Source: Cololabis saira
Taxonomy: Eukaryota > Chordata > Actinopteri > Beloniformes > Belonidae
Direction: 5' to 3'
NCBI RefSeq assembly: GCF_033807715.1
Contig: NC_084587.1
Coordinates: 24,714,517 to 24,778,516, forward strand
DNA: 64,000 nt
Both the position numbers and the translations under genes were made by a program. The notes below the pieces were generated by a model, which was not told the DNA's origin, ran no database searches, and saw only the letters and a program-made list of their open reading frames with translations. This document shows, in pieces, positions 11,251-23,000 of this stretch. Numbering within the stretch: the stretch's first letter is position 1; every line of letters begins with the position of its first letter.

Positions 11251-12219
11251 CATTGCTGCCTCTGCATACAGTTCTGACTTCAGTACATGCAAGAGGGAAT
11301 GACATGTATCTCATTTTTGGATAATCATTTTAAATCTGTCTTTGGTTATAGTATTAACACGTAACGTGCCTGTAGCTAGATAGTATGTTATAAAACTCTT
11401 TTCAAACAGTGTTACTGCAACAAACAGCTCAGATATTGTGGTTTGTTTCTTTTGACGGGGCTCAGCATTACCTTTTTCATGGGGATGTGACACTCAAAAC
11501 TGATGTTTCGAGTCTGTATCAAGCTTGTAAAGCAAATGCAATGCAAAACACTGCTCAAAAGCATGGTTTAAAAAAAACACCTATGTCATGTGTCTGTGGT
11601 TTTGGTGTTTCAAATGATGTTTCAGTGTTTTCAATCCTGTTTTGACCGGTTTCGGTAGGAGGCATACTTGCACACTAATTAAACATCATCTGAACACATG
11701 TCTAGAAGCCCAGGAAGCTTAGAAGCAATGAAAACATATCCTCACTTCAACTTTTATTTATTTATTATTTATTTTGTAATAAAGCAGAGTATAGGTGTCA
11801 GTGGGAGTGAGTGATGGGTCTAGAAGGAGGAGAAGCAGAAATTTGGTAAGTGACTTTTTGGTCATAGGGAAGTTATAAGGAATAACTAACTGTGGTGTAT
11901 GTTGTGCCTTCAATGAGCGTTTCTTATTAGATCTTTTCCAAAGGTCTTGAGGTTATTTGTATGTATTTATGTATAAACAAATAAATAAGCCCAAACAGCT
12001 CCTAAACAGCAGCACAGCTTGTGTGTTTGAATAAAAATCCTCATACACAAGAATATGAGATGCATTTCCTGATTTCTTCGTATTGATCTTTATTCCTTAT
12101 GAATAGCATTAAATATTCAGTCACACTTCGCTCCAACAAAATGGTCAAATATTAAATAAGAAAGCACAAACTGGTCTACACTCTTTTTACCCACAAACAC
12201 TCAAATCCACAAAACCAAT
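11251..12219. other. Unassigned AT-rich DNA
   Basis: No recognisable coding frame or repeat boundary. A TTTATTTATTTATTATTTATTT tract lies at about 11,752-11,775. Confidence 0.3.
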
Positions 12220-12690
12220 ATATCAGTAAGACCACTGGCGGCTTGTCAATATGGGGTGCTAGGGCGCCGCCCCCATTAAAATTACAGGAAATAATATAGA
12301 CACAGTACACATAAATTACGTAATAAAAATTATGTATCACATCCGTGCACTCATAAAATGTGTCTGACTTTAAATTTTTCAAGCCTTCCCATCCCATACT
12401 GGGTTTATTCAGAGTTGTTATTTGTGCAGACTTTTCTTCCATGTGACTTCATGCTGGTCTCTAATTGGTTACTCAAAGCTTCTCCTCCGGGCGCAGCTTT
12501 CGGCGCCCATGGCCAATCAGCGTGTCTTCTGTCATTCTTCATCCTATCTGATTGATTCATGAGCTGTCAATCAAAGTCACACCCCTGACAGTGTAGACGC
12601 GCGGCTGCATCTGTCACTTGCATACAAATGGAGTCACAACGACAAGACAGGAGACAATGGCAGCAGAAAAACTAAATTCGGTTGTTTCAT
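12220..12690 (+). repeat. Possible hAT-like element end
   Basis: CACTGGCGGCTTGTCAATATGG followed by GGTGCTAGGGCGCCGCCCCC, and later GGCGCAGCTTTCGGCGCCCATGGCC, recall the 5' part of hAT-type elements seen in fish genomes. It stops at 12,690 where another repeat begins. This is recognition by memory; no TIR pair or target duplication was found. Confidence 0.3.
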
Positions 12691-12694
12691 TACA

Positions 12695-12860
12695 AGTGTT
12701 GGGACTAACGCGTTATTTAGTAACGCGTTACAGTAACACCGTTAGTTTTGCGGTAACTAATACTCTAACGCATTACTTTTTAAATTCAGTAACGCAATTA
12801 CCGTTACCAAACGGTGCGTTACTCCGTTATTTCTGGCTACAGTGAAGCTTTTTTCCCCAC
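12695..12860. repeat. AACGCGTTA-rich interspersed repeat
   Basis: GTTGGGACTAACGCGTTA, then several GTAACGCGTTAC / CGTTACC words in both orientations over about 150 bp. The dense imperfect palindromes resemble subterminal repeats of a non-autonomous DNA transposon. The right boundary is uncertain. Confidence 0.5.
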
Positions 12861-12896
12861 ACGCGGAGACCAGAGGAAACGTAGTAGGCATGTGTA

Positions 12897-13173
12897 TTCA
12901 ATTTAATTCAATTTTATTTATATAGCGTCTAATACAACAGATGTTGTCTCTAGACGCTTTCCAGAGATCCAGAACATGAACATAAACATAAACATAAACC
13001 CCCGAGCAATTATTATATAAACAATGGCAGGTAAAAACTCCCCTAGTGAGAGAAAAGCCTTAAGCCAAACAGTGGCAAGGAAAAACTCCCCTTTAGGAGG
13101 GAAGAAACCTTGAGCAGGACCAGGCTCATAACGGGGGACCCTCCTGCCGAAGGCCAGACTGGGGGAGTCGACA
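12897..13173 (-). repeat. LINE/SINE 3'-end repeat with (GAATT)n tail, copy 2
   Basis: Reverse complement of the 7,425-7,715 repeat: starts AATTCAATTTTATTTATATA, contains TAGACGCTTTCCAGAGATCC, and ends at CTGCCGAAGGCCAGACTGGG. Both copies share the same far boundary block, so it is likely a real truncation point or family end. Confidence 0.75.
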
Positions 13174-13754
13174 TATGTGTATGTGCTTTCAAAAACATGA
13201 CGGTCATGGCGAGCCAAGAGAGCAAGGTGAGTTTCGCAACGTGGAGATATTGTAATCCCTGGTTTTTCGCGGGGGTTACGTTCCAAAAAGAAGTTTAAAT
13301 TATTTTTACAATTATTATAGAAGGCTTCAAATTGGGGAGATCAGCACCGCCTCGCACGTATTTCACTGCTCTTCTGACTGCGCCGCTGCATCCCAACTCT
13401 GTAGCGTCTTTTTCTCCTAAAGCCGCGGTGCAGGTGTGTTTTTTCGAGAGAAGAAAATAATTATAGGTAGTTGTTGTCGCTCTTTTTTCCTCTGGGCAAA
13501 AAGATTCTTATAAACCGACATGCCACCATCAGTTATATCTGAAAACTGTAATGAACGATTCATCAAAGAGTCCTGTTCTTGAGCTGCTGCTGAAGCTCAT
13601 TGGCCGTTCTCAGCTTGTTGCTAAGAGACCAACGTTATTGACACAGGAAGTGAAGAAGCAGGCAGACTGTTTAGAATGCAGAACACGATTCACAATGCAA
13701 ATCCATACAGTACCTGCTGAAATGAAGGCTAGGGGGCCATTAAATGGGAGCATT
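13174..13754. other. Unassigned DNA
   Basis: Mixed composition, no recognised repeat. Two short frames have no domain. GAGCAAGGTGAGTTTCG at about 13,220 resembles a splice donor, but no exon was supported around it. Confidence 0.3.
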
Positions 13755-13938
13755 TAAAGCAGCACAACGTAACTTTCAGCTTTTCTGAGTTTGGCGGCAT
13801 CTTTTGGACAAAAGCGGTAGTGCTTTACCAGAAAGAACACTACGTTTCCCATGAGCACCAGCGCGTACTGCCGGAAAACTCCTGTCCCGTCGCTGCATTT
13901 GTTTTGATAGAAGACGGGATGCTTTTCTGTTTCACCAA

Positions 13939-14175
13939 GTGAACAGACAGAATGCAAAAAAAAAGATGTTAAACTGCTGGAAAGGAACTGGAATTTACAG
14001 GGATACCTTAAACAAGGAAGCCAGGGAGCGGTATATGGAGAAAATAATGATTATTAACGGTCTGGATCCATATGAAATCCCTACTGAAGACCCATGTGTT
14101 TCAATAAATTTGTATAATAGTACAACATACAGTACATGTTTTGTATTACTCTTACTTCTCTTTTCTTTTTTTTGA
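13939..14175 (+). pseudogene. Possible transposon-encoded N-terminal exon fragment
   Basis: A 78-codon frame contains CWKGTGIYRDTLNKEARERY followed by MEKIMIINGLDPYEIP. The RERYxEK...DPYE pattern reminds me of the start of the YqaJ-nuclease-type accessory proteins carried by fish ISL2EU-like DNA transposons. The remaining residues (after about residue 55) are hydrophobic filler, probably read-through past an exon end. Just upstream, 13,755-13,775 carries a GCAACGTAACTTT-like word also found at 63,845-63,860, a candidate terminal motif. The identification is by recollection only. Confidence 0.3.
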
Positions 14176-14399
14176 CCGCTATATTATGGTGAAGAGGCTC
14201 CTTATTTTTGTTTTCCTCGTGAGATTATTTTTTTCCTCTGCAGCTACAAATAAGAGTTAATATTTTTTCCTCAACAAACTAGTTTTATCTGAAGATTGGG
14301 GTTAATTGCACCGCAGAGAGCTGGCCAGCAACTGCGTTTAGCTGGAGAAGTGGGGAATAAAACCCGTGTTTTGATCCGACCCGGTCTGTGTGAGCGTTT

Positions 14400-14490
14400 G
14401 TGGTTTAAGGCGGATTTATGGTTCTGCGTTAAATCGACGCAGAGCCTACGGCGTAGGGTACGCGGCGACACGCACCGTACGTTATGATTT
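14400..14490. repeat. Copy of the 1-700 repeat family
   Basis: GGCGGATTTATGGTTCTGCG, CGACGCAGAGCCTACGGCG and TAGGGTACGCGGCGACACGC parallel (in part reverse-complement) the text at 510-590. Confidence 0.55.
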
Positions 14491-14719
14491 GAGCGAAGAG
14501 GCCAATGATACCAGTTTTGCAAAGGGGAGTTTGAGATGAGTAGTAGCAATACCATCATGTGACCCAACCTGCATATTCAAACAATGTGTGTGATAACTTG
14601 CAAAGTCTTCTTTGTGTTTAATTACTGTATGTTGCCACAATTCTACCAAATTTGATACTTTCTCACATATTTAATCCCACATTACTTGATTTTATGCAGA
14701 AAATTAAAAAAAAAAGCAT

Positions 14720-14760
14720 AATCATGGTCTCAATGGATAGCTAAAACCTCACAGCATACA
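14720..14760 (+). repeat. Short repeat shared with 56,270
   Basis: GGTCTCAATGGATAGCTAA followed by (A/G)ACCTCACAG occurs here and at about 56,274-56,305 (there with the ACCTCACAG word doubled). A small shared repeat end; family unknown. Confidence 0.5.
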
Positions 14761-14769
14761 TTTACAGTG

Positions 14770-15080
14770 TCGGAACAATTGTGAGGTTACCTCGTGAGGT
14801 TACCTCGAAGCGGGCCAAGAAGTGGTTCAGCTCCTCTGCCATTGAAATGTTGCTGGCATCAGCCGAGCTGTTGTTTGGTTGACCCCCTGCCAACCCTCCT
14901 GGAGTTGTTGCTCTCAAAGCAGTCCTCAATCTTCCTCCTGTAGTAAGCCATGGCCTCCCTGATGCCTCTCTTCAGGTTGGATGTGACAGTGCTGTATAGT
15001 GCTGCTACCACCAGCCCTGAAAGCAATGTTTCTCTCCCTGAGCAGGCACTTCTTTTGTCATCCACGGCTTCCTGTTTGAT
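14770..15080 (-). pseudogene. Decayed LINE fragment (linker between endonuclease and RT)
   Basis: The minus-strand frame 14,859-15,065 contains SNLKRGIREAMAYYRRKIED followed by CFESNNSRRVGRG. This is the basic linker that precedes RT in the jockey/CR1-type LINEs abundant in fish (usual form KRGIRxAKxxYRRKIE). No catalytic residues remain. It may come from the same family as the RT motif A fragment at 8,021-8,242. Confidence 0.6.
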
Positions 15081-15120
15081 AAGACCCTCTCGTTCAAGGG
15101 GGTAAACTCCAAGACATTGC

Positions 15121-15775
15121 GGCTGAGCCAGGACTCTATAAACAAGCCCACATCAGCTCGCCGCCTCTCACCCTGGGCAACTGAGTAGTGGAGGGTCCTT
15201 CCCCTTTCAAGGAGATGGGCTCCAGAGCCCGAGCTACAGTACGTGTGGAGGTGAGCACGACTATCTGTAGCCAGTGTCTCTCAACCTCCTGCACAAGCTC
15301 TGGCTCCTTCTCCCCAGTGAAGTGACATTCCATGTCCCTACTGCAAGGGTTTTGGTCCAGGGATTGGGTCGTCGAGGCACCCCGCCACGACTGCTACCCA
15401 GATCACATTGCACCAGCCTGGTGAGCTTACTTGAAGGCAGGCCCACGTCGCCGTTTTGGGCTGAGCCCGACCAGATCCTATGGGCAAATATCCGGCCACT
15501 AGATGCTCGCCTTCGAGCCCCAACCCCAGGCCTGGTTCCTAGGAGTGGCCCCGGTGACGGAAATCTGAGAAACGCATCAATCCCTGATTTTTGTCTTTAC
15601 CATGATTGGCTTGTGAACTAATCTTAGTCTGGCCCGCCACCTAGGACCTGCTTGCCATGGGAGACCCTACCAGAGACGTTATGCCCCCGACAACATACTG
15701 TAGCTCCTAGGATCATTCGGGGAACACAAACCTCTCCATCACAATAAGGTGGCAGTTGAAAGGAGGAGGCGGATG
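15121..15775 (-). pseudogene. LINE 5' fragment: leader and endonuclease start
   Basis: On the minus strand a leader (15,775 to about 15,450) is followed by PWTKTLAVGTWNVTSLGRRS, the N-terminus of an apurinic-type endonuclease (TWNVxSL contains the catalytic Asn). In a shifted frame, EPELVQEVERHWLQIVVLTS and STRTVARALEPISLKGEGPS continue it. Frames shift between 15,261 and 15,333, so it is inactive. I assign it to the same LINE family as 6,956-7,424 and 28,300-29,262. Confidence 0.65.
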
Positions 15776-17384
15776 ATCATACAAACAATTATTCAGAGAC
15801 AAAGCCCTCATATAATGATAAAATATATAATGATTGGGTAGTTTTTGACTACTTGATGACTGATGACTTTAAATTGACCAGCGGATGACACCACCCAGCT
15901 ATGTCAAATCCAGCACTGGCAGAGATGTGCAAAGGTAAAAAAAGTGTTTCTATTACACCTTTTCCCTATTTGTGATTATTTGTGTAACTAGATTTTAAAG
16001 TTACTGTGAAATATGGTTCAAGAGAGGATAAATTGTACTTTTGAAATGTTTCTCAGGTGATAAAATGTAGCAGAATTTATTTGAGATTACTATTCTATTT
16101 GTTCAAGATTAGTATTTCAGTGTTTTCAGGTTTTAGAAAACTGAAAGTCAAGCAAAATCTATAAATCAATTGATTTAATTAGAAAATAACTTTTTCTGCA
16201 TATAAATGTGTGTGTACACATAGACGAGATGGGATACAACAAAGGATTGGGTATAAATTAAGGTAGAATGCATTAAAAGGCAGTTAACATCTACTGCAGT
16301 CACTGAATATCTCTGGCCTGTGTAGCCTCTTTTCTTTGGAAATTTGGCTGTGAGTTGGAGCGAAAAAGTCGATAATGAAGAAACGCAGTGAAGAGTAGGG
16401 ATGTATGCCTCTGACATTTTAATGTATAGAGGCAGATGCATATATCATAAAGAGAAATATTGCAGCTAAAAATTAGTCATAAAATGAACGACATCTTAAA
16501 TATTGGAGCAAGGTTTGTGTAAATCTAAAAATCAATTGATTTAACTTTTTCATCCTATTTATGGCATTTCAAATTTGTTTTTATTTGGGGAAAAAAAAGC
16601 ATAATTTATGCTAATACTACACAGCATCTGCATTATATTCTTACTCTGCCTTTTGTCCCCACAGATGGTTTTTGTGGAATCAGAGGACAACTGCATCTTG
16701 TGCTTTGGTTTTGTAGTGTCAGATTGATGTATTGCTCTTCACATTGCATGGACTGTTTAAAATACCACCCTTCATTTATATTGCACAGCTTCTTAAGTCC
16801 TGGTTGAAAAGGATAATTGTACAGCTTTTAGTCTAAACTGACTTTTAAGAAAAGGGCTCTGCCTGTCAGAATATTTTTTTCTTTAAAAAACAAATTGTCT
16901 GTTTAAACAGACTAATTTATCTTAATTTACCAGTTGGATTTCTATTTTTCCCTTGAGTAAACTCCCCACAACATAAGCTACCACCATCTTGAGGAGCGTT
17001 TCATGTGAAACAATGGATATAAACATTAAAAAAATACAATGCAACGTTGAACTAACAAATATCTGAAAGTCTTCCATAAAACTGTTGTACTATGTAAGCT
17101 TGAACCTATCATTTGAACGACAATGTTTCCAGATGTGTTTGATCCGACTTTGCAGTGGGAAAATCACTGCAAGTTTGAAATGTTGTAATTTGATGTGTAA
17201 ATTACAGTTGTGATGGATGATAGGCTTACATCTAAAGTTATTCATAAGGCAATCGTATCCCAACTACCACAACAATATCAAAAAGCATGTCCTACAAACA
17301 AAATACAGTAAAAAAAAAAAAAAAGAACAAATACATGAAATAAAAAATTGGTCTAAGGTTCTAGTAGCCTCTTAATTGCTTGGG
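15776..17384. other. Unassigned AT-rich DNA
   Basis: No recognised repeat or domain. A strong splice-acceptor-like sequence ends at 16,664 (see findings). AAATCAATTGATTTAA appears twice, near 16,164 and 16,530. Confidence 0.3.
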
Positions 17385-17480
17385 GATCATGTTCTGGGTC
17401 TCTGGAAAGTGCCTAGAGACAACTTCTGTTGTAATAGACTGTAAATACAGTATATTAAAAAAAATAATTGAATTGAAAAA
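17385..17480 (+). repeat. Decayed third copy of the GAATT-tailed repeat
   Basis: GTTCTGGGTCTCTGGAAAGTG, CCTAGAGACAACTTCTGTTG and TAATAGACTG match the 3' part of the 7,425-7,715 repeat with several substitutions, ending in ATTGAATTG. Confidence 0.65.
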
Positions 17481-17799
17481 ACTGAATAGTAATCTACACA
17501 AAATTCAGTAAAAAGAACAATTAGAAAAAGAACTACCATAACTGAAATTATATCTGAGTTTAACTGTGTTCACTTTCACACTATGAGCCTTTATGCTTAC
17601 CTGCCCACTTGCTGTATATATCAGTATGATAATAGCTTGCCATTGTAGATGGTAGGTTAGCAATTGTTATTATCACGACTTGAAACCTATGTTGGTACAC
17701 TCCATACTCACCAAAGTCTTATGTTCCACACGTTGAGTGCTTGCATGTGCTGTCTGTTGGGCCGGATTCAAAATATCTGTAACAGTGTTTAATAAAGCA

Positions 17800-18120
17800 A
17801 ACAAAACCAAAAAGCCTTACAGGGAACATCAAGGGAAGAAACGGTACGTACTGTACCAGCAGGGTGCAAGGGAAAGACAAGACCAGGGGCCTTTCTCAAT
17901 ACCAAGAACGCATATTGAGAAACCGCCCAGATATACAGAAGGGTTAACGAGACACAGGTGCAGACGATCAGGGCAGATGGGAAACAGGAAAATCAAACCA
18001 GAACTGAAACACAAAGACACAGGTTTCAAAATAAAACAGGAACTGAACAACCAAACTGTGACAATATCAAGAGTTTACCCGAAGGTTTTGAAATCACTTG
18101 CTTAAGAAGGAGCAACATCA
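17800..18120 (+). repeat. Interspersed repeat of unknown family
   Basis: GACACAGGTGCAGACGATCA, GGGCAGATGGGAAACAGG and AAAACAGGAACTGAACAACC are of a type I recall as a frequent fish repeat (probably part of an LTR-element leader). Frames of 60-120 codons here have no domain. Confidence 0.4.
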
Positions 18121-18184
18121 TGGTTCAGCCTGATTGTAGTACATCTGTGCCAGTTAAGACCGGGACTTGAATTATACCAGAGAA

Positions 18185-18530
18185 TTCATTCACTCCTTAA
18201 TTTTCTATACCAGTTTTTTCTTATGCAGGCTGCTGCAGCCTATCCCAGCTCATTACAGGAAAAGGCAGGGGTAACCCGTGGGCAGGTTTCCAGTCCATCG
18301 CAGGGCCACATATAGACAGACACACTCATGCCTACGGGAAGTTTAGAATCATCAATCAACCTAACTTTTTGGACCAGGAGAGGAAACTGGAGTACAGAGA
18401 AAACTTAAGCAAGAGTGAGGAGAACATGCAATCTCCACACAGACTCCTGTTGGGCTCGGGATGCGAAACAGGGACCTTCTTCGTGTGAGGAAGCAGCGCT
18501 AACAATAAAGCCACTGTACTCTCCAGAGAG
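18185..18530 (+). repeat. Interspersed repeat, copy 1 of 2
   Basis: Shares an ordered series of words with 53,725-54,050: ATTTTCTA(T/A), CAGTCC, TTTAGAATC(A/G)TCAATCAACC, GAGGAAACTGGAGTAC / GAGGAAGCTGGAGTAC, GAGGAGA(A/G)CATGCAA. Same orientation in both. A widespread vertebrate repeat type; no coding capacity. Confidence 0.7.
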
Positions 18531-18689
18531 TACAGAATTTGACAGTCTTTAACTGTTCAGTTCTAATCTGGAAATTCATTACAAAATATTGATTATTAAT
18601 GGCTTCACGTAACGCTCTTCTTTCTTTTTAAATAAATCACACAAAAATCTGAAAAAAATGTGTTGCAAATTTGAAAAGGTAGAAGTATG

Positions 18690-19816
18690 TGTTACAGGTC
18701 CAGGTCGAAGACCCATAGACAGATAAGGTATTGCTACTGGAAAGGCCTGTTAAAACAGGAGTAATAGACAGAGACGATCACACGTGTTTCTCCAGTCAGC
18801 CTTCCTTAATAGAATGAGGCATATTTATTTCAGCCTGAATTATTATTCTTTTTATCTCTTGCTTGTTCTTTTCTTTTTTTCAATAAATCAAAAATAACAT
18901 AGTCACAATTCTTCTTTTCTTTTCATTACATCATCTCACAATTCACATTTTAGTTAACTGTTAAATTCAATATGCATCTGTTCACCAAAACATAAAAAAT
19001 ACTGAGAGTGTCCCTTTAAGTGTCTGTCATATAGACAGTAGTGCACACATTGTGTAAGTGTCAAACTAGCATAATGCCATAAATACCTTATCATAGGCCT
19101 GTAACATACAAACATACTTGGCTGGTATGTTTGTGCATGACTAAGTTCAATTTATGGCTCTGGAAAAACGTTTTTATCTGAACTGCTTAAAGTGCATTAA
19201 AATAAAGAAACACATTTTACATTCAAAATACTGTCATCAAAAATCGTTTTTAACACTTCTTCAATTAATTAATTAATTAATTCAAAGAATGATCTGGAAC
19301 CCAAAAACTAGGTCTGCACTTACACAGACAGAGGTGGGGAACCACCATTTTAGGCAGCAGCAAACTAAACAGAAAATAAATGGACTGGACCTGGTCACAA
19401 AGTCACTCAAATCAACACATTAGCTTCACAAAAATCGATCCCACAGGGAAACAATAACTTTAGCAACAACTGTAGGCAGTTTAAGACACTTTGGTCATGT
19501 ACAAACCTGTTAAAACAGGAGTAATAGACAGAGACGATCACACGTGTTTCTCCAGTCAGCCTTCCTTAATAGAATGAGGAAGTACTCAGTCCGTCCAGCA
19601 GGTGGTCTCTGAGAGAGCTGTGAATCGTCTTACTGCCCACTAGTGGTGGCACACTAGGATTGTCCCACTGTTCCGTGTTTTTGAAAGAGCTTGAAAGTAA
19701 TAATTGTCCATGTTGCTTCAAGCAGAAATGTACTCTTTTTACAGAAAATATAATCTTTCACAATAAAACAAAAATAAACAACAAAAAATGTGACCATACA
19801 TTTTGTGTGCGTCACA
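18690..19816 (-). repeat. 3' LTR of the gypsy element
   Basis: 1127 bp, bounded TG...CA on the coding strand and followed by the TATG target duplication. It contains two direct copies of a 74-bp segment at 18746-18819 and 19506-19579. An AATAAA lies on the coding strand near 18,826, about 135 nt before the LTR end, a plausible poly(A) signal. Just upstream of the LTR on the coding strand is CAGGGAGCG, a weak candidate polypurine tract. Confidence 0.95.
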
Positions 19817-20061
19817 CGCTCCCTGACAAAAGAAAAGTGGCTCCAGACATTCAACTCTTAAACTATTAAATTCAAAATATCAAAAATACCCAAAGGTAAG
19901 TGCAGGGTCAGTATCAAAACAAAAACAAAGAAATCAAAGGTAAGTGGGAGTGAGTGTTTGTGTCTGTGTATGTGTGTATGTTTCCTTCCATAGGTTCAAG
20001 GTAAGTAGTGTATACAGGTAGGTTTGTGTAAATGTAGGTATTTGAGGTTTGCATTTGCTAA
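19817..20061 (-). other. Gypsy 3' untranslated segment
   Basis: Short non-coding segment between the pol stop and the 3' LTR; no env-like frame, CA/TG-rich words only. Confidence 0.8.
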
Positions 20062-23000
20062 TCAATAAACAAAGCGTGGTACACTGTATGGCATGGTCGA
20101 GGGGTAAGGAAGCATAGGATATGGTAAGGGATATGGCAGTGTGTTAAAGGGGGTGTGATATGTCATGGGATGTGGCCCCATGTTCCAGAATGGCATGGTT
20201 GGTGTCTCATAAGCACCCACTGTGTTGACCATGGGTCGGGATTGGTAAGAGGGCTGGCCCAATGAGTCGTAGGTGAACATCTGGGTAGGCCTTCTGTCAC
20301 GAGTGGACCTCCGTGGTTGTGGACTACTGGGTTGCTCACAGGTGAGTTGCACAGGGATTATCTGAGGTTCTTCTGGCTCTTCCCTTTGCCGGTGTGCATC
20401 TTCCTGTTCAATATCTGGTATTGCATCACCAGGTAACTGCTCCTCTTCTCTGTTCTCTCCCACAGGCATTTCCGCCCTCCTTTCCCAGATAGGATATCCT
20501 CTGGTTTCTCTTTCAGGTATCAGTGGTCTGGTTTGTTCAGTGTTCATTACACGTTCAGTGTGTCTCTGAGGTTCACTACTGGGCTGCGCTTGAGAATTCT
20601 CAAGTTCTCTCCTCATTGGCACCCTTAGCCAGTATGTTGGCCCCTCATCATCTGAATCTGAGGACTCACTGCTCAGTCTTCCTTCATTCTGTCTTCTTGG
20701 ATCAGACTGTCTGCTCCTTGTTCTTGGCCTGGTCTGGGGTTCAGGTAGGTCTCTAGGTAAGTTTTTCTTCTTTCGCGGTTGTGGCTGCGGGGGTAAGTCT
20801 ACAGGTAAGTCATTGACCACGTGGAGTAGGTTACGATGCAGTGTTCTGATCCTGTTTCCACCTGTTTCTGGCGTAACCCTGTAAACAGGTCCATCAGCAA
20901 TTCTCTCTTTCACAATATGAACTGTGTTCTCCCAGTACGACCTCAATTTACCGGGTCCTCCTCTCTCACTCAGATTCCGCACAAGGACACGGTCACCTGG
21001 TTCAAGGACAACGCCCTTCATGTGGCGGTCATAGTATTTCTTTCCCCGAGCGCTTGACTGTTGACTATTCTCAGAGGCCAGTCGGTAAGCTTCTTTCATC
21101 CTTTGAGCCCACTTCTCAGCATAGCCTCTTGGAGAGGTGGCTTCCTCTTCAGTCGCCAGGCCAAATATCATGTCCACAGGCAGGCGTGGATGACGTCCAA
21201 ACATCAGGTAGAAAGGTGAAAACCCTGTTGCCTCATGCCTGGTGCAATTATAGGCATGTACGACCTGCGGCAAGTGGTCTCTCCATCTCTCCTTCTCCTT
21301 TTCTCCAAGGGTTCTGAGCATTTGGAGTATGGTCCTGTTGAATCTTTCCGCTGGATTACCCTGAGGATGGTAGGGTGTGGTCCTGGAATTACCAACTCCA
21401 CTGAGTTGTTGCAGGGTCTTGAAGAGTTCATTCTCAAATTCGCGACCAAGGTCATGGTGCAGTTTAAACGGGTAAGAGAATCGTGGTATAAAATCCTCAA
21501 AGAGTTTCTCTGCAGCAGTCTTTCCAGATTTATTCCGGGTGGCGTAGGCTTGAGCGTACCGTGTAAAATGGTCCACAACGACCAGAATGTATTCAAAGCC
21601 TCCCTTGCTTGGCTCCAAGTGAAGGTAGTCGATGGAAACTAACTCTAGGGGAGTGGTGGAGGTAATACATCGCATTGGCGCTCTGATATGGGAAACCGGC
21701 TTCTTCTGCTTTATGCAGGGACACTTCCTGGTGACATAAGCCTCAACATCTTGCTTCATGTATGGCCAATAGAACCGGTCCCTGGCTAGGCCCAAGACCC
21801 TTTCTGTTCCCATGTGGCCCATGTCATCGTGGAGATGTCGTAACACCAGAGGTCGGTACTGGTCAGGCAAGACGAGCTGTCTCCTCTGGCTTGTTTTCCG
21901 ATACAGCAAATCATCTTCCAGATGAAGTTTCTCCCATTGGTGTAGCAGCTTTCTTGCAAGACCACTGACTCCTTTCCTCATGTCACTTGTCAGTGTGTTG
22001 GTAGTCTCTTTCAGCTTGATGACTTGACTGATGGCAGGGTCATCTCGTTGCGATTTAACAAGCTCATCAAGGGGGATGGTTGGAAGCAGCCCTGATGGCT
22101 GTGGGACTGAGCTATCTTGCGACAGGTTCAGGACAGCGACATATGCAACATCATTCTGCTTAGCAGCTTGACTGCCTTCCCATATTGCCAAAATGGTGTC
22201 TCTGGACAGCTCCTCTGTGCATGAGTCGACGTAGTTGTCAATGTCTAGTGGCAGCCTAGACAAAGTATCTGCGTCTACATTAACCTTCCCCGGGCGGTAC
22301 TTGACTTCAAACCGGAAGTCCGCCAGCTCGCCGACCCATCGGTGGCCAACAGCATTGAGCTTAGCAGTGCTTAACACGTAGGTCAATGGGTTGTTATCTG
22401 TGTACACCACGAAGTGGGGTGCATAGAAGAGGTAGTCTCTGAACTTTTCGCATACGGACCACTTTAAAGCCAGGAATTCAAGTTTCCCTGAATGAAGGTT
22501 GTAATTCCGCTCTGCAGGCGTCAGCGTCCTGGACCCGTATGCAATGACTCTGAGCTTTCCTCCCTGGCGCTTGTAGAGCACTGCACCTAGACCTTGTTGC
22601 GACGCGTCTGTGTGCAACTCATAAGGGAGTTCAAAATCCGGGTACGCTAGCACTGGTGGATTGGAGAGGATGTGAATGAGTTGGTTGAGGGTCCTTTGGT
22701 GCTCTTCAGTCCACTGTACTGGGGTTCTAGATGACAGCTGGGCGCCTTTACCCTTTTTCTGTCTGGGCTGAGAAACAGGGGTGACAAGGTTTTTGGACTG
22801 CAAGAGGTCATACATCGGCTTGGCGATTCTAGAAAAATCTTGAATGTAAGTCCTGTAGTAGCTCAAGAACCCTAGCAGTTTACGGACTCCTCCGACAGTG
22901 TTTGGAGTTTTACTGCTCAGGGCCTGGATGGCCTCTAGATCCTTGGGGTCTAGCCGCACTCCGTCAGCCGAGATCAGCTTTCCGACGTAACGGACCTCTT

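Noticed and set aside
10942..11324. Overlapping 80-118 codon frames as genes
   Set aside because: They lie in a truncated L1-type 3' region copy and on both strands of GC-rich text.
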